From: Haloechinothrix halophila YIM 93223
GTDB taxonomy: Bacteria; Actinomycetota; Actinomycetes; Mycobacteriales; Pseudonocardiaceae
Assembly: GCF_000504245.1 (NCBI RefSeq)
Contig: NZ_KI632509.1
Location: 4,739,502-4,803,501 of the forward strand
Direction of reading: 5' to 3'
Length of the DNA: 64,000 bases
Under the pieces are notes generated by a model that was given only the letters and a program-made list of their open reading frames with translations, had not been told where the DNA came from and ran no database searches. Below, one piece after another: positions 17,883 to 31,936 of the stretch (position 1 is its first letter; the number at the start of each line of letters is the position of its first letter). The translations under genes and the position numbers were made by a program.

Positions 17883-18533
17883 ATGACAACGCCGCCGTAC
17901 CAGCCGTACGACACACCCCACGGCCCAGGGCAACCCGACGTCAAGCCGTCGAAGGCGCTCTACGGTGTCGCGGTCGGCGTGTTCGTGCTCGCGCTGGTGG
18001 GAGCGGCACTGCTCGGCTACCGCGCCGTCACCAGCTTCCCCGGGCCCGTCGCTGAGTTGGCTGCTGGCGAGGAACGCCAGATCACGCTGGACGAGGAAGG
18101 CCTCACCGTCTTCGTCGACCGAACCCCAGCCAGCGGCCAGTGCCGAGTGACCGACGGCGGCGGCACGCCAGTCGAACTGGGACCGACGAAGGGCACCGAG
18201 ACGGTCACCGCCAGCGGCACCGAATGGCAAGTCCTGCTGCGCTCGGCCAACCCCGTCCCAAGCGGCACATACACGGTCACCTGCGTCGCCACAGCGGACA
18301 CCCCGGAGACGATCAGGTTCGGTGTCGGACCTCATACCTCAGTGTTCGGCATGGTCGCGATGATCTTCAGCGCGTTCGGGCTCGCGCTGCTCGGCTCGCT
18401 CATCGCGGTGATCATCGGTCTGGTCACGTTCTTCCGCCGCCGCTCCGCACTGCGCAAGCTCCAGCAGCCGTACGGAATGAATCCACCTTATGGCGGCTAC
18501 CCGCCGTACCCGCCCCACGGCTACACCGGCTGA
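17883..18533 (+). CDS. Membrane protein of unknown function
   Basis: This 216-residue protein was not recognised. The N-terminus is Pro/Tyr-rich (MTTPPYQPYDTPHGPGQPD), followed by a transmembrane helix at about residues 27-47. An extracytoplasmic domain of about 100 residues has two Cys (near residues 80 and 139) that could form a disulfide. A second helix lies at about 156-182, and the cytoplasmic tail is Pro/Tyr/Gly-rich. The layout is like many actinobacterial envelope proteins. The start is ATG 17883; an earlier in-frame ATG lies inside the inverted repeat region and is unlikely. Confidence 0.7.
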   Translation: MTTPPYQPYDTPHGPGQPDVKPSKALYGVAVGVFVLALVGAALLGYRAVTSFPGPVAELAAGEERQITLDEEGLTVFVDRTPASGQCRVTDGGGTPVELGPTKGTETVTASGTEWQVLLRSANPVPSGTYTVTCVATADTPETIRFGVGPHTSVFGMVAMIFSAFGLALLGSLIAVIIGLVTFFRRRSALRKLQQPYGMNPPYGGYPPYPPHGYTG

Positions 18534-18774
18534 CACCCCGCAGCGTCGTCCGGTCGACGGCGAGGACGAGCAGTTCGCTCGCGCGGTGCTGCATCCGGAC
18601 CTGATCGAGTTCCTGCTCACCGATCCCCGGCAGCCGCGCGGGTTCTGGCTACTCGGCGGGCACCTCGACGTCCTGCACGAGGTGGGCGACCACCGCGATC
18701 CGGACAACCTCGTCCCCGCGCTCGACCTCCGCTGCGACATCTTGGACCGCATCCCCCAGCAGGTGTGGAGCTGA
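18490..18774 (+). CDS. Hypothetical protein, possibly 5'-truncated
   Basis: A 94-codon frame overlaps the end of the membrane protein by 44 bp. The part from about residue 25 on (EQFARAVLHPDLIEFLLTDP, then WLLGGHLDVLHEVGDHRDP) looks like a real protein with balanced composition. The first 20 residues are Arg/Thr/Pro-rich and look like a shadow of the other frame. No good start with a ribosome site was seen, so this may be the tail of a decayed gene. The family was not recognised. Confidence 0.35.
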   Translation: MAATRRTRPTATPADTPQRRPVDGEDEQFARAVLHPDLIEFLLTDPRQPRGFWLLGGHLDVLHEVGDHRDPDNLVPALDLRCDILDRIPQQVWS

Positions 18775-18827
18775 GGCTTCGCCGTCTCCAGCACCGACGT
18801 CCACCGCGCATTCGCCCTACACATACG

Positions 18828-18865
18828 CCTGCGCCCCGCGCACCAGACGGTGCACGGGGCGCAGG
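18828..18865. terminator. Hairpin terminator at the end of the betaine operon
   Basis: The 16-bp arms 18828-18843 and 18850-18865 (one mismatch, 6-nt loop) form a strong GC hairpin. It lies 39 bp past the metF-like stop on the minus strand and after the small plus-strand frame, so it can serve both directions. Confidence 0.8.
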
Positions 18866-18903
18866 CGGTAACCGGTCAGCGAGACCGGACTAGCACAACT
18901 CGA

Positions 18904-19791
18904 TCAGAACGACACCGGCGAGTAGTAGTCCAGCATCTCCGCGAACGTCTCGAACGCGGGGTTGGACACGCCGTACGGCGCCTCGAGGTGGATGCTGATC
19001 TCGAAGCCGAGGTCGGCGACCTGGTCGATCACCCGCTTGTACAGCTCGACCAGCTCGCGCTTCTTCTCGGCGAACGAGGACTCCGCCAGCCGCGCGACGA
19101 ACTCCTGCTCCTCCTTGACCACCCGGTTGCCGGGGTCCTGGATGAGCCAGTCGATCAGCCCGATCTTCTTCTCGATACCCGGCACGAAGCCGAACGACAA
19201 CAGCACGTCCGGCCGGTGGTCGGTCTGCTTCGCGAAGTCCCGCAGGAAGTCCACGATCGAGTCGGAGAACAGCAACTGCGTCATGGCGTATGTGGCGCCC
19301 TGGTTGCACTTGAAGTTGAACCGGCCGTGCTCGCCCTCCCGAGTCGGGATGAGGATCACGCCGCGGTTCGGCACGATGCCGGTGAACTCGGCCAGCGCGT
19401 CGGTCGGCGCCATGCCGGGTCCGTCGCCGTCGGCCATGGTGCGCGGCACGCCGACGAAGGTGATGCCGTCCATGCCAGCGGTGCGCAGCGCGTTCAGTCG
19501 GTCGGTCAGTTGCGGTTTGGCGTCGAACGCGGTGACCTGGGTGCACAGCCCGCGCATGTCGGGGAGTTCGGGACGGAGCCGCTGCCAGAAGTCGAGGACG
19601 TCCATCCTCGGCTTCAGCTCGACGGGCCGGTCGTCCTCCTCGGCGATCATGCCGGGGATCATGACGTGCTTGATGGCACCGGACAGGCCGGTTTCCTCGG
19701 CCACCCGCGCGACTTTCTGGCCTTCTTCGACAGCCCGCTGCTCGCCGCCGTCAATCTCCGGCGGCACCAGCTCTAGGGCAATGGTCTTCAT
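18904..19791 (-). CDS. metF: Methylenetetrahydrofolate reductase family protein (divergent MetF)
   Basis: The 295-residue protein starts MKTIALELVPPEIDGGEQRA and contains NQGATYAMTQLLFSD, comparable to the 'aGA...iTQ.ff' block of MetF flavoproteins. It would reduce methylene-THF to methyl-THF for the methionine synthase two genes upstream. It lacks several hallmark stretches of the E. coli enzyme as I remember them, so it belongs to a divergent subgroup. It is the last gene of the minus-strand methyl-cycle operon, 111 bp after ahcY. The start is ATG 19791 with GAGAAGG about 10 nt upstream. The operon context raises confidence in the role. Confidence 0.75.
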   Translation of the reverse strand: MKTIALELVPPEIDGGEQRAVEEGQKVARVAEETGLSGAIKHVMIPGMIAEEDDRPVELKPRMDVLDFWQRLRPELPDMRGLCTQVTAFDAKPQLTDRLNALRTAGMDGITFVGVPRTMADGDGPGMAPTDALAEFTGIVPNRGVILIPTREGEHGRFNFKCNQGATYAMTQLLFSDSIVDFLRDFAKQTDHRPDVLLSFGFVPGIEKKIGLIDWLIQDPGNRVVKEEQEFVARLAESSFAEKKRELVELYKRVIDQVADLGFEISIHLEAPYGVSNPAFETFAEMLDYYSPVSF

Positions 19792-19902
19792 GTACGAATC
19801 GCCTTCTCGGGTCCACGCAGACACGAACTACGTCACTGAAACGGGCACGTACCGCCCGGCACGACTCATGGCGTCAGCCGTGCCGGGCGAGACACGCGCC
19901 GA

Positions 19903-21360
<1,458 letters not shown>

Positions 21361-21378
21361 AACTTCCTTTCGATCATT

Positions 21379-21411
21379 TCGACCCGCGCCCCCTGCGACC
21401 GCGCGGGTCGA
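21379..21411 (-). promoter_or_regulatory. Strong hairpin in the ahcY leader
   Basis: The 11-bp arms 21379-21389 and 21401-21411 (TCGACCCGCGC and its complement) form a hairpin ending about 9 nt before the ahcY ribosome site on the minus-strand RNA. It may be a terminator or an expression platform that responds to the riboswitch at 21500-21570. No T run follows, so an intrinsic terminator is not certain. Confidence 0.55.
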
Positions 21412-21499
21412 GCTAGGGGATTACGGGAACAAAGGGGACGCCGCGCGAGCGACGGGATCAGGGAACTGACCTGTCAACACGGTCGGCCTCCTCGCAAGA

Positions 21500-21570
21500 A
21501 GGCGCCCTTTCTGCAAGAGATGGGGCCGAGCGTGGCGGACGATCGTCCGCTGCAGCGCCTCTCGGCCGCT
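21500..21570 (-). ncRNA. SAH riboswitch in the ahcY leader
   Basis: On the minus-strand RNA the segment reads GGCCGAG, then AGGCGCTGCA, a GCGGAC-GATC-GTCCGC hairpin, CACG, then CTCGGCC. GGCCGAG (21567-21561) pairs with CTCGGCC (21530-21524) as P1. GGCGC (21559-21555) can form a pseudoknot with GCGCC (21506-21501). The 'GAGGCGCTGC' core, the P2 hairpin and the downstream GGGCGCC pairing match the SAH riboswitch as I recall it. SAH riboswitches turn on ahcY-type genes when SAH accumulates. The site lies between metH and ahcY inside the operon, so ahcY and metF can be raised separately from the upstream genes. Confidence 0.78.
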
Positions 21571-21651
21571 ATTTCGAGTTTTGCAGGAACTGCCGTACGA
21601 CGTCAAACCTTCGTCGCACGGCTCACCTCGGTGGTTAATGGAGCCCATACG

Positions 21652-25389
<3,738 letters not shown>

Positions 25390-25396
25390 GTTCGTA

Positions 25397-25522
25397 TCAC
25401 TCTTCCAGCTGGACGAAGTCGTCCAGCATCAGGTCGTAGGCCTGCAACGCGGTCCCCATGCCGCCATCGGCGATGAGGACGCGTTTTTCCAGCGCCTCTA
25501 GGAAGCGACTGTCCATTGTCAT
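25397..25522 (-). pseudogene. Remnant of a different metH 5' end (homocysteine methyltransferase N-terminus)
   Basis: A 41-codon minus-strand frame, ATG 25522 to TGA 25397, reads MTMDSRFLEALEKRVLIADG and then [20 protein letters not shown]. 'RVLIADGgMGTaLQa.dl.LDDF..LE' is the N-terminus of the homocysteine-binding domain as found in actinobacterial MetH, where the next residues are 'GCNEILN'. It ends at the point where that conserved block should continue. The intact metH starts 8 bp later and has a clearly different version of the same segment ([16 protein letters not shown]). It sits 11 bp after adoK. It is best read as what is left of the native gene after replacement, although it could still be translated. 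Confidence 0.68.
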
Positions 25523-25533
25523 CCCGGCAGTGC

Positions 25534-26511
25534 TCACACCCTCAGTTTGGACTCAATCTCGGCGGCAGCGTCGTTGCCGTAGGCACGCGCGGCACGATCC
25601 GAGAAGTCAGCGCGGTCGAGCGGGTACTCCTGCGGGCCGACGGTCTCAAGCACGATGCTGGCCAGCACGCAGCCGACCTGTGCGGAGCGCTCCAGGCTCA
25701 GGTTCCAGCTCAGGCCCCACAGGAAGCCGGCGCGGAAGGCGTCACCGACACCGGTCGGCTCCACCTCCTTGACCTCGGGAATGGCCTTGACCTGCACCGG
25801 CTCGTGATGCTTGCTCTCGATGCGCACACCCTGGCCACCGTAGGTGGTGACCCAGCTGCCGACCCGGTCCAGCACCTCGTCCGTGGTCCAGCCGGTGTGC
25901 TTGAGCAGCAGCGAACTCTCGTACTCGTTGGTGAACAGGTAGGACGCGCCGTCAACAAGCTTGCGGACGTCCTCGCCGGGCATGATGGCCAGTTGCTGCG
26001 AGATGTCGGCGGCGAAGGTGAGGCCGCGCTGCCTGCACTCCTCAGTGTGGCGCAGCATGGCCTCGGGGTCGTTCGGCGCGACGACGACGAGGTCGAGCTG
26101 GCCGACGCGGTCGGCGACGGTCTGTAGCTCGATCTCGCGGGCCTCGCTCATCGCACCAGCGTAGAACGACGCGATCTGGTTCTGCGTCGTGTCTGTGGTG
26201 CACAGGAACCGCGCGGTGTGCTTCTCCTCGGACACGTGCACCGACTTGGTGTCGACGCCGTGCCGGTCAAGCCACGAACGGTAGTCACCGAAGTCGTGGC
26301 CGACGGCGCCGACCAGGATCGGTGAGAGTCCCATGCGACCCAGCGCGAAGGAGATGTTGGCTGCCACGCCTCCCCTGCGGATGTCCAGTTCCTCGACCAG
26401 GAAGGACAGCGAGACGTGGTCCAGCTGGTCGGCGACCAACTGGTCGCTGAACTTGCCGGAGAAGGACATCAGGTGGTCGGTCGCGATCGATCCGGTCACC
26501 GCGATACGCAT
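25534..26511 (-). CDS. Adenosine kinase (PfkB/ribokinase family)
   Basis: The 325-residue protein starts MRIAVTGSIATDHLM and has the PfkB signature 1 region RRGGVAANISFALGRMG near residue 45. The C-terminal signature EPTGVGDAFRAGFLWG near residue 252 includes the catalytic Asp. It resembles mycobacterial AdoK/CbhK, a non-classical adenosine kinase. In this operon it would remove adenosine from the AhcY reaction by phosphorylating it to AMP, pulling SAH hydrolysis forward. It lies between metK (103 bp away) and the metH remnant. Confidence 0.85.
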   Translation of the reverse strand: MRIAVTGSIATDHLMSFSGKFSDQLVADQLDHVSLSFLVEELDIRRGGVAANISFALGRMGLSPILVGAVGHDFGDYRSWLDRHGVDTKSVHVSEEKHTARFLCTTDTTQNQIASFYAGAMSEAREIELQTVADRVGQLDLVVVAPNDPEAMLRHTEECRQRGLTFAADISQQLAIMPGEDVRKLVDGASYLFTNEYESSLLLKHTGWTTDEVLDRVGSWVTTYGGQGVRIESKHHEPVQVKAIPEVKEVEPTGVGDAFRAGFLWGLSWNLSLERSAQVGCVLASIVLETVGPQEYPLDRADFSDRAARAYGNDAAAEIESKLRV

Positions 26512-26613
26512 GCGGGCTCTCTCCTCTTAATGAGTCGAACGTCGTGAGTGTCGTGGGGCGACGCTCTCCGGGTGACGTTCCAGCTGGGGAACGTCACCCG
26601 GAGAGGCGGCAAG

Positions 26614-27813
26614 TTACGCCTTCGCGGCGTCCTTCAGGGCGGCGGCCCGGTCCGTGCGCTCCCACGGCACGTCGAGGTCCTCACGACCGAAGTGCCCGTA
26701 CGCCGCGGTCGGGCCATAGATCGGGCGCAGCAGGTCAAGGTCACGGATGATCGCGGCGGGACGCAGGTCGAAGACCTCGTCGATGGCCGCCTGGATCTTG
26801 GCCGGGTCGACCTTCTCGGTGCCGAACGTCTCGACGAACAGACCGACAGGGGCTGCCTTGCCGATGGCGTAGGCGACCTGGATCTCGGCGCGCTCGGCCA
26901 GACCGGCGGCCACGACGTTCTTGGCGACCCAGCGCGTCGCGTACGCGGCGGAGCGGTCCACCTTCGACGGGTCCTTACCGGAGAAGGCGCCACCACCGTG
27001 ACGGGCCATGCCGCCGTAGGTGTCGACGATGATCTTGCGGCCGGTCAGACCGGCGTCACCCATCGGGCCACCGACGACGAACCGGCCGGTCGGGTTGATC
27101 AGGATCTTCGGGTTCTCCGCCTCAAGGCCGAGCGAGGAGATCTCCGGGTCGATCACGTGCTTCTTGAGGTCGACCGCCAGCTGCTTGTCGAGGTCGATGC
27201 CCTCGGCGTGCTGGCTGGAGATGACGACGGTGTCCAGCCGCGCGGGCTTCTCGCCGTCGTACTCGATGGTGACCTGGGTCTTGCCATCGGGACGCAGGTA
27301 ACCGACCGTGCCCTCCTTGCGGACCTTGGTCAGCCTGCGGGAGAGGCGCTGCGCCAGCGCGATCGGCAGCGGCATCAGCTCGGGCGTGTCGGAGCACGCG
27401 TAGCCGAACATCAGGCCCTGGTCACCCGCGCCCTGCTTGTCCATCTCGTCGAGCTTGTTGTCCACCCGCGACTCGTACGCGGTGTCGACGCCCTGCGCGA
27501 TGTCGGGCGACTGCTGGTCAATCGCCACGTTAACCCCGCAGGATGCGCCGTCGAAGCCCTTGTCGGAGGAGTCGTAACCGATCTCGAGGATGGTGTCGCG
27601 TACGAGGGAGGGGATGTCGACGTACGCCTTGGTGGTCACCTCACCGGCGATGTGCACCTGGCCCGTGGTGATCAGCGTCTCCGCCGCGACACGCGAGGTT
27701 GGATCCTCGGCGAGCATCGCGTCCAGGATGGCGTCGCTGATCGCGTCCGCCATCTTGTCCGGGTGCCCCTCGGTCACCGACTCGCTGCTGAACAGCCTTC
27801 GACTTGCAGTCAC
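26614..27813 (-). CDS. metK: S-adenosylmethionine synthetase
   Basis: The 399-residue protein shows the MetK signatures: [15 protein letters not shown] at residues 8-22, the hexapeptide-type block [12 protein letters not shown] near residue 130, and the P-loop-like [17 protein letters not shown] near residue 268. It makes SAM from methionine and ATP. It follows the betaine methyltransferase gene by 29 bp, so SAM supply and use are in one transcript. The start is GTG 27813 with GAAAGG about 9 nt upstream. Whether the genome has another metK cannot be seen. Confidence 0.97.
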   Translation of the reverse strand: MTASRRLFSSESVTEGHPDKMADAISDAILDAMLAEDPTSRVAAETLITTGQVHIAGEVTTKAYVDIPSLVRDTILEIGYDSSDKGFDGASCGVNVAIDQQSPDIAQGVDTAYESRVDNKLDEMDKQGAGDQGLMFGYACSDTPELMPLPIALAQRLSRRLTKVRKEGTVGYLRPDGKTQVTIEYDGEKPARLDTVVISSQHAEGIDLDKQLAVDLKKHVIDPEISSLGLEAENPKILINPTGRFVVGGPMGDAGLTGRKIIVDTYGGMARHGGGAFSGKDPSKVDRSAAYATRWVAKNVVAAGLAERAEIQVAYAIGKAAPVGLFVETFGTEKVDPAKIQAAIDEVFDLRPAAIIRDLDLLRPIYGPTAAYGHFGREDLDVPWERTDRAAALKDAAKA

Positions 27814-27842
27814 TATGCGACCTTTCTTCGTTGTTCGGTTGG

Positions 27843-29537
27843 TCAGGAACGTGCGTGGAAGATGCCCCAGGCGAGGTTGCCCGCGCGGCCACCCTCGACC
27901 CAGTGCTTCAGGCCCGCCTTCATGCGGGTGCGGTATTCCTCACTGACGTGCTGGGAGATGTCGTCCTCCCGCTTCTGGAGCTCTTCGAGCACCCGGCCGT
28001 AGTGGGTGGCCAGCTGCGGTGTGCGGTCATCGAATTCGACCACGTCCATGCCGAGACGACTCAGCTCGCGGCGGTAGAACGCCGGCGAGCCCATCGACTC
28101 GAGGTGCAGCCGGTCCAGGATCGGCCGCAGCCCGGCCTTATCCGCGCTGTCGGCGGCCATCGGGTCGGTGAAGATGAACTCCCCTCCCGGCTTGAGCACG
28201 CGGGAAACCTCCTGCAGGACACGGACGCGGTCACCACTGTGCAGCATCGCATCCTGCGACCAGATGACGTGGAAGGTGTTGTCGTCGAACGGCAGGTCCT
28301 CGAACGAACCGTCAACCACATCGATCAGGTGGTCCAGCCCCTGCTCGGTGTTGTGCTGGCGGTTCCGGTCGTTCTCCACCTCGCTGAGGTTGAGACAGGT
28401 GACCTTGCACCCGTAGGTGCGGGCGAGGTACCTGGCGGCACCACCGTACCCAGCGCCGACGTCGAGAACGTGGGTGTCCTTGGTGAACTGGCCCTTGCTC
28501 GCCATCGTAGCGACCGTGCGCACGCTGGCCGGGGCGATCTCTTCCGTCGGGTGCTCGTACAGCCCGACGTGGATGTCCTCGCCGCCCCAGACGTGGTAGT
28601 AGAAATTGTCCGCGTCGTCAGAATTGTAGTACTCGCGGGCCGTATTGACGGCGGAAGAATAGCTGGTCTTGTCGACAAGCGACTTGATGTAATTCTTTTC
28701 CGCGACATGAACGAGGAAGTCCGGCTCATCGGCCGAGAATGATTCCTGGAAATCGCCGTATGTTTCGACGTGCTGGAAACCGACCTCGCGCAAAAGCCTG
28801 CGGACGTATTCTTTCCGCAGGGGGAACATGTTGAGGTGATACTGCGACTTGTCCGGGAAGTCGTACCGGAATCGCGCAAGGCCCTCGTCGACGTACTCGG
28901 GCTCGGCGCTCACCTGGTCGCCGCAGTAGTAATAGGTGTGCTTGCTCGAGAATCCATTGTCCAAAATGGTGTCATAGTTGCGCTGGTCGAGGATCAGCAC
29001 ACCGTCGTGCTTGAGCACGGCGTAGAACTCGGCGAGCGCTTTGCGACGGTCCCGCTCGGAGAACAGGTGGGTGAACGAGTTGCCAAGGCAGATGACGGCG
29101 TCAAACTCGCCGTGGACGTCGCGGTTGAGCCAGCGCCAGTCGGCGTGCACGACGCGCAGGATGTGACCGCCGTAGTTCTTGCCGTTCTCGAACGCCTTGG
29201 CCAGCATCTCGGGACTGCCGTCGACGCTGACCGTCTCGAAGCCTTCTTCGATCAGCCGCACCGAGTGGAAGCCGGTGCCCGTCGCGACGTCGAGAACGGA
29301 CTTCACCCCACGCGACTTGAGCAGATCGACGAAGAAGCTGCCCTCGCTCTCGTAGCGCTTCTTCCAGTCAATCAGGTCATCCCACTTGTCAACAAAACCT
29401 TCGACGTACTCGTCGGCATAGTGATCGGAATCACGCACCTGCAATGGGTCGGCGCCGAAATCCTGTGCTTGCTGCACAGCGTCGCCATTACCGGAAGCGG
29501 GTGTCGCATCCGTTTCGTCGGTCATCGCGTTCTTCAT
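27843..29537 (-). CDS. Fused glycine/sarcosine N-methyltransferase and dimethylglycine N-methyltransferase (betaine synthesis)
   Basis: The 564-residue protein has two SAM-dependent methyltransferase domains. The N-half (~residues 35-285) has motif [20 protein letters not shown] and [10 protein letters not shown], typical of glycine/sarcosine methyltransferase. The C-half (~300-560) has [17 protein letters not shown] and [12 protein letters not shown], typical of sarcosine/dimethylglycine methyltransferase. Together they convert glycine to glycine betaine with three SAM. A two-domain betaine enzyme is known from halophilic actinomycetes such as Actinopolyspora. It is the first gene of the methyl-cycle operon. 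The start is ATG 29537 with AAGGAAA 7 nt upstream. The product is a cytoplasmic compatible solute, so regulation by salt is likely but not shown. Confidence 0.92.
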   Translation of the reverse strand: MKNAMTDETDATPASGNGDAVQQAQDFGADPLQVRDSDHYADEYVEGFVDKWDDLIDWKKRYESEGSFFVDLLKSRGVKSVLDVATGTGFHSVRLIEEGFETVSVDGSPEMLAKAFENGKNYGGHILRVVHADWRWLNRDVHGEFDAVICLGNSFTHLFSERDRRKALAEFYAVLKHDGVLILDQRNYDTILDNGFSSKHTYYYCGDQVSAEPEYVDEGLARFRYDFPDKSQYHLNMFPLRKEYVRRLLREVGFQHVETYGDFQESFSADEPDFLVHVAEKNYIKSLVDKTSYSSAVNTAREYYNSDDADNFYYHVWGGEDIHVGLYEHPTEEIAPASVRTVATMASKGQFTKDTHVLDVGAGYGGAARYLARTYGCKVTCLNLSEVENDRNRQHNTEQGLDHLIDVVDGSFEDLPFDDNTFHVIWSQDAMLHSGDRVRVLQEVSRVLKPGGEFIFTDPMAADSADKAGLRPILDRLHLESMGSPAFYRRELSRLGMDVVEFDDRTPQLATHYGRVLEELQKREDDISQHVSEEYRTRMKAGLKHWVEGGRAGNLAWGIFHARS

Positions 29538-30633
29538 CGAGTTTCCTTCGGGTACGGCCGGAAATGTGATCGGTCAGACACGCCGCGTGTGCGCAGCGCG
29601 TCGCAGGGTCACGTCACTTTCTACTGCCTCCTCCGCTACGGGATCCGCGCACGACGCACCGATTCCGCCTAGCCGGAAAATCGCACAGCGACCGCACGAC
29701 CTCCGCCGTCCGCGGTCGGGCCGACAGGCATGGATCACCTCGCCGCAATGGCTGGATCCCGCAACCCCGACCTGGTGGCCCCGGCGGCGCATCGGCGTTG
29801 ATCACCGCAAACCACTGGCTAATAACTTATTCTTAGTAGAACCACTAATCAATAGGTCGATGGCGTGAAAGTCGGTTTTCACCCCAGGTGAAACTCGCGG
29901 CCCTGAGTTCGCGCCGCGAGAGCACCTTCTCGACCGTTCGGTCAGCGCTGAATTCCCGGCATAGTGCGAGGTAGCAGCGCGTATGGCGAGAGTTGTCGAC
30001 GACCACCCACCGCACTACCGTGCTCTAGGCCACACCGATCACGCCGTCACTCACTTGCAGCAACAAAAACTACCCTGGGTAGATTTTTGGCCATTTCTCC
30101 GCCCTCGCTTGGTCCGCTTGCCTGACGTTGCGACCTTCGGTTGACCATGGTGTGTAGCCGAACACGGATCGCGTACGAGTTATTACCTTAAGTTATGTGC
30201 GGTTGCATTTTGCGGAACGGTTTCTCTAGAAACAACTTCTGAACCGGGCCACACACACTAGTTGTTTCCGCAACAGATATGTCAGATTCACCACCATTCT
30301 GGTCGGAACGAGCGCCGATGCGGTACCGGAACGCGTGGAAATGATCAAGAGCGCGGGTGGTGCCGCCGGACGCCACCGATGAGCCGACTGGCGCCGCCGC
30401 CGAGGGGCAGCTGCCGTCGTCCGATGTCGCCGTCGCCCGCCGCCGACGGCCTGCCCGATGTCCGCCGACGGCCTGCCCGACCGTGTCATCCCCTGCCACG
30501 ACACGGCAACGGCTCGGTGTAGCTCGCGGGCTCGCGGCGCTGAGAAGGGGCACCATAGAGTCAGGCACACATGCTCACGTGCCCCGGCCAAGCCACAAGC
30601 GACGGACGGGGCCGACAACGAGAGGTCATCACC
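29538..30633. other. 1.1-kb gene-free, AT-richer region upstream of the betaine operon
   Basis: No convincing protein gene was found; frames here are Arg-rich shadows. The stretch from about 29810 to 30250 is much richer in A/T than its surroundings (for example TAATAACTTATTC at 29820). It separates the divergent betaine operon (minus) and amino-acid dehydrogenase (plus). It contains overlapping inverted repeats at 29865-29893 and, near 30437-30480, two direct copies of a GCCGACGGCCTGCCCGA-type segment. It probably holds the promoters of both flanking transcripts; exact -35/-10 boxes could not be assigned. Confidence 0.6.
29865..29893. promoter_or_regulatory. Overlapping inverted repeats, candidate operator for the betaine operon
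   Basis: GTGAAA (29865-29870) is mirrored by TTTCAC (29877-29882). The same right arm forms TTTCACC-CCA-GGTGAAA at 29877-29893. Two overlapping perfect palindromes in an AT-rich leader are typical of regulator binding sites. They lie about 330 bp upstream of the fused methyltransferase start, so they may belong to a distal promoter or to the divergent side. Confidence 0.45.
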
Positions 30634-31704
30634 ATGACTGCGAGAGTGTTCACCACCAAGCCCTGGCATGAGCAAGTCGTGTTCTGCCACGACGAGCCGA
30701 GCGGGCTCACCGCCATCATCGGCATCTACTCCACCACGCTCGGCCCCGCGCTTGGCGGCACGCGCTTCTACCCGTTCGAGTCGGAGGACGCCGCGCTCGC
30801 GGACGTACTCAACCTGTCGAAGGGGATGGCGTACAAGACCGCACTCGCCGGGCTGCCGCTCGGCGGCGGTAAGGCCGTGATCATCGGCGACCCCGCGACC
30901 GACAAAACACCCGAACTGCTCCGAGCTTACGGCCGCTACGTGCAGTCGCTCGGTGGTCGCTACATCACCGCCTGCGATGTCGGGACGTTCGTCGCCGACA
31001 TGGACATCGTCGCGACCGAGTGCGACTACGTCACCGGCCGCTCCCAGGAACACGGCGGCGCTGGCGACTCCTCGATCCTGACCGCCTACGGCACGCTGCG
31101 CGGGATGCAGGCCTGCGCCGAACACCGCTGGGGCAGCTCATCGCTGCGGGGCAGGACAGTCGGCATCTCCGGCGTCGGCAAGGTCGGCCACTTGCTGGTT
31201 GACGACCTGATCGAGCAGGGCGCCCATGTGGTGATCACCGATGTCAAAGAGCGCGCGGTCGAGCGGGTGCAGCGCAACCACCCTGAGGTGCACGTCGTCC
31301 CCGACACGGCGACACTGATCCGCTCGGACATCGACGTGTTCGCGCCGTGCGCTCTCGGCGGCGCGCTCAACGATGACTCCGTGCCGGTGCTGCGGGCGAG
31401 CATCGTGTGCGGCGCGGCGAACAACCAGCTCGCCCACCCCGGTGTCGAGCAGGACCTCGCCGCGCGCGGCATCCTCTATGCGCCGGACTACGTGGTGAAC
31501 TCCGGCGGCGTCATCCAGGTCGCGGACGAACTGCACGGGTTCAACTTCAACCGCGCGAAGGACCTCGCGTCGAAGATCTTCTCCACGACCAAGGAAGTCC
31601 TCGAACTCGCCGACACCGAGGGCGTCCCACCCGCCACGGCGGCCGACCGGCTCGCGGAACGCCGCATGGCGGCGGCCCGCACCCCAGCCACCGCGGCGAG
31701 CTGA
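30634..31704 (+). CDS. Leucine/valine (Glu/Leu/Phe/Val family) dehydrogenase
   Basis: The 356-residue protein has the amino-acid dehydrogenase pattern. The substrate domain has [12 protein letters not shown] and the catalytic Lys region [20 protein letters not shown] (residues ~67-86). The NAD domain has [12 protein letters not shown] near residue 180, followed by CALGGALND and [13 protein letters not shown]. The length and sequence fit valine/leucine dehydrogenases of actinomycetes, which deaminate branched-chain amino acids to 2-oxo acids. The start is ATG 30634 behind GAGAGG; an earlier in-frame ATG at 30571 lacks a site. It is followed by a strong terminator. Confidence 0.9.
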   Translation: MTARVFTTKPWHEQVVFCHDEPSGLTAIIGIYSTTLGPALGGTRFYPFESEDAALADVLNLSKGMAYKTALAGLPLGGGKAVIIGDPATDKTPELLRAYGRYVQSLGGRYITACDVGTFVADMDIVATECDYVTGRSQEHGGAGDSSILTAYGTLRGMQACAEHRWGSSSLRGRTVGISGVGKVGHLLVDDLIEQGAHVVITDVKERAVERVQRNHPEVHVVPDTATLIRSDIDVFAPCALGGALNDDSVPVLRASIVCGAANNQLAHPGVEQDLAARGILYAPDYVVNSGGVIQVADELHGFNFNRAKDLASKIFSTTKEVLELADTEGVPPATAADRLAERRMAAARTPATAAS

Positions 31705-31711
31705 CCGGAAC

Positions 31712-31755
31712 ACGCTGGGGCCGTGCGGGTGCTGTCATCCGCACGGCCCCAGCGT
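31712..31755 (+). terminator. Hairpin terminator after the amino-acid dehydrogenase
   Basis: A perfect 17-bp inverted repeat (31712-31728 and 31739-31755, 10-nt loop) starts 8 bp after the dehydrogenase stop codon. It leads directly into the tandem repeats at 31756. Confidence 0.85.
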
Positions 31756-31860
31756 CCCGACGCCGTGTCATGCATTCCCGACGCCGTGTCCTGCATTCCC
31801 GACGCCGTGTCCTGCATTCCCGACGCCGTGTCCTGCGCTCCCGACGCTGTGTTCGCCCCT
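31756..31860. repeat. 21-bp tandem repeat, five copies
   Basis: The unit CCCGACGCCGTGTCCTGCAT plus one T is repeated at 31756, 31777, 31798, 31819 and 31840. The first four copies differ at one or two positions, and the fifth is more diverged. Because 21 is a multiple of three, open frames through it are artificial. It lies between a terminator and the EEP nuclease start at 31937. No function is evident. Confidence 0.9.
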
Positions 31861-31936
31861 CCGGCACCCGGTGTAACTACCCGCCCTGTCGCGACGACCT
31901 TCGAGCAAGACCTACTCGAGCGTCGGATCGGCAGCT

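Noticed and set aside
27814-29537. SAM-type riboswitch upstream of metK or the betaine methyltransferase
   Set aside because: The metK gap is only 29 bp, and I saw no SAM-I/II/IV core in the leader of the first gene.
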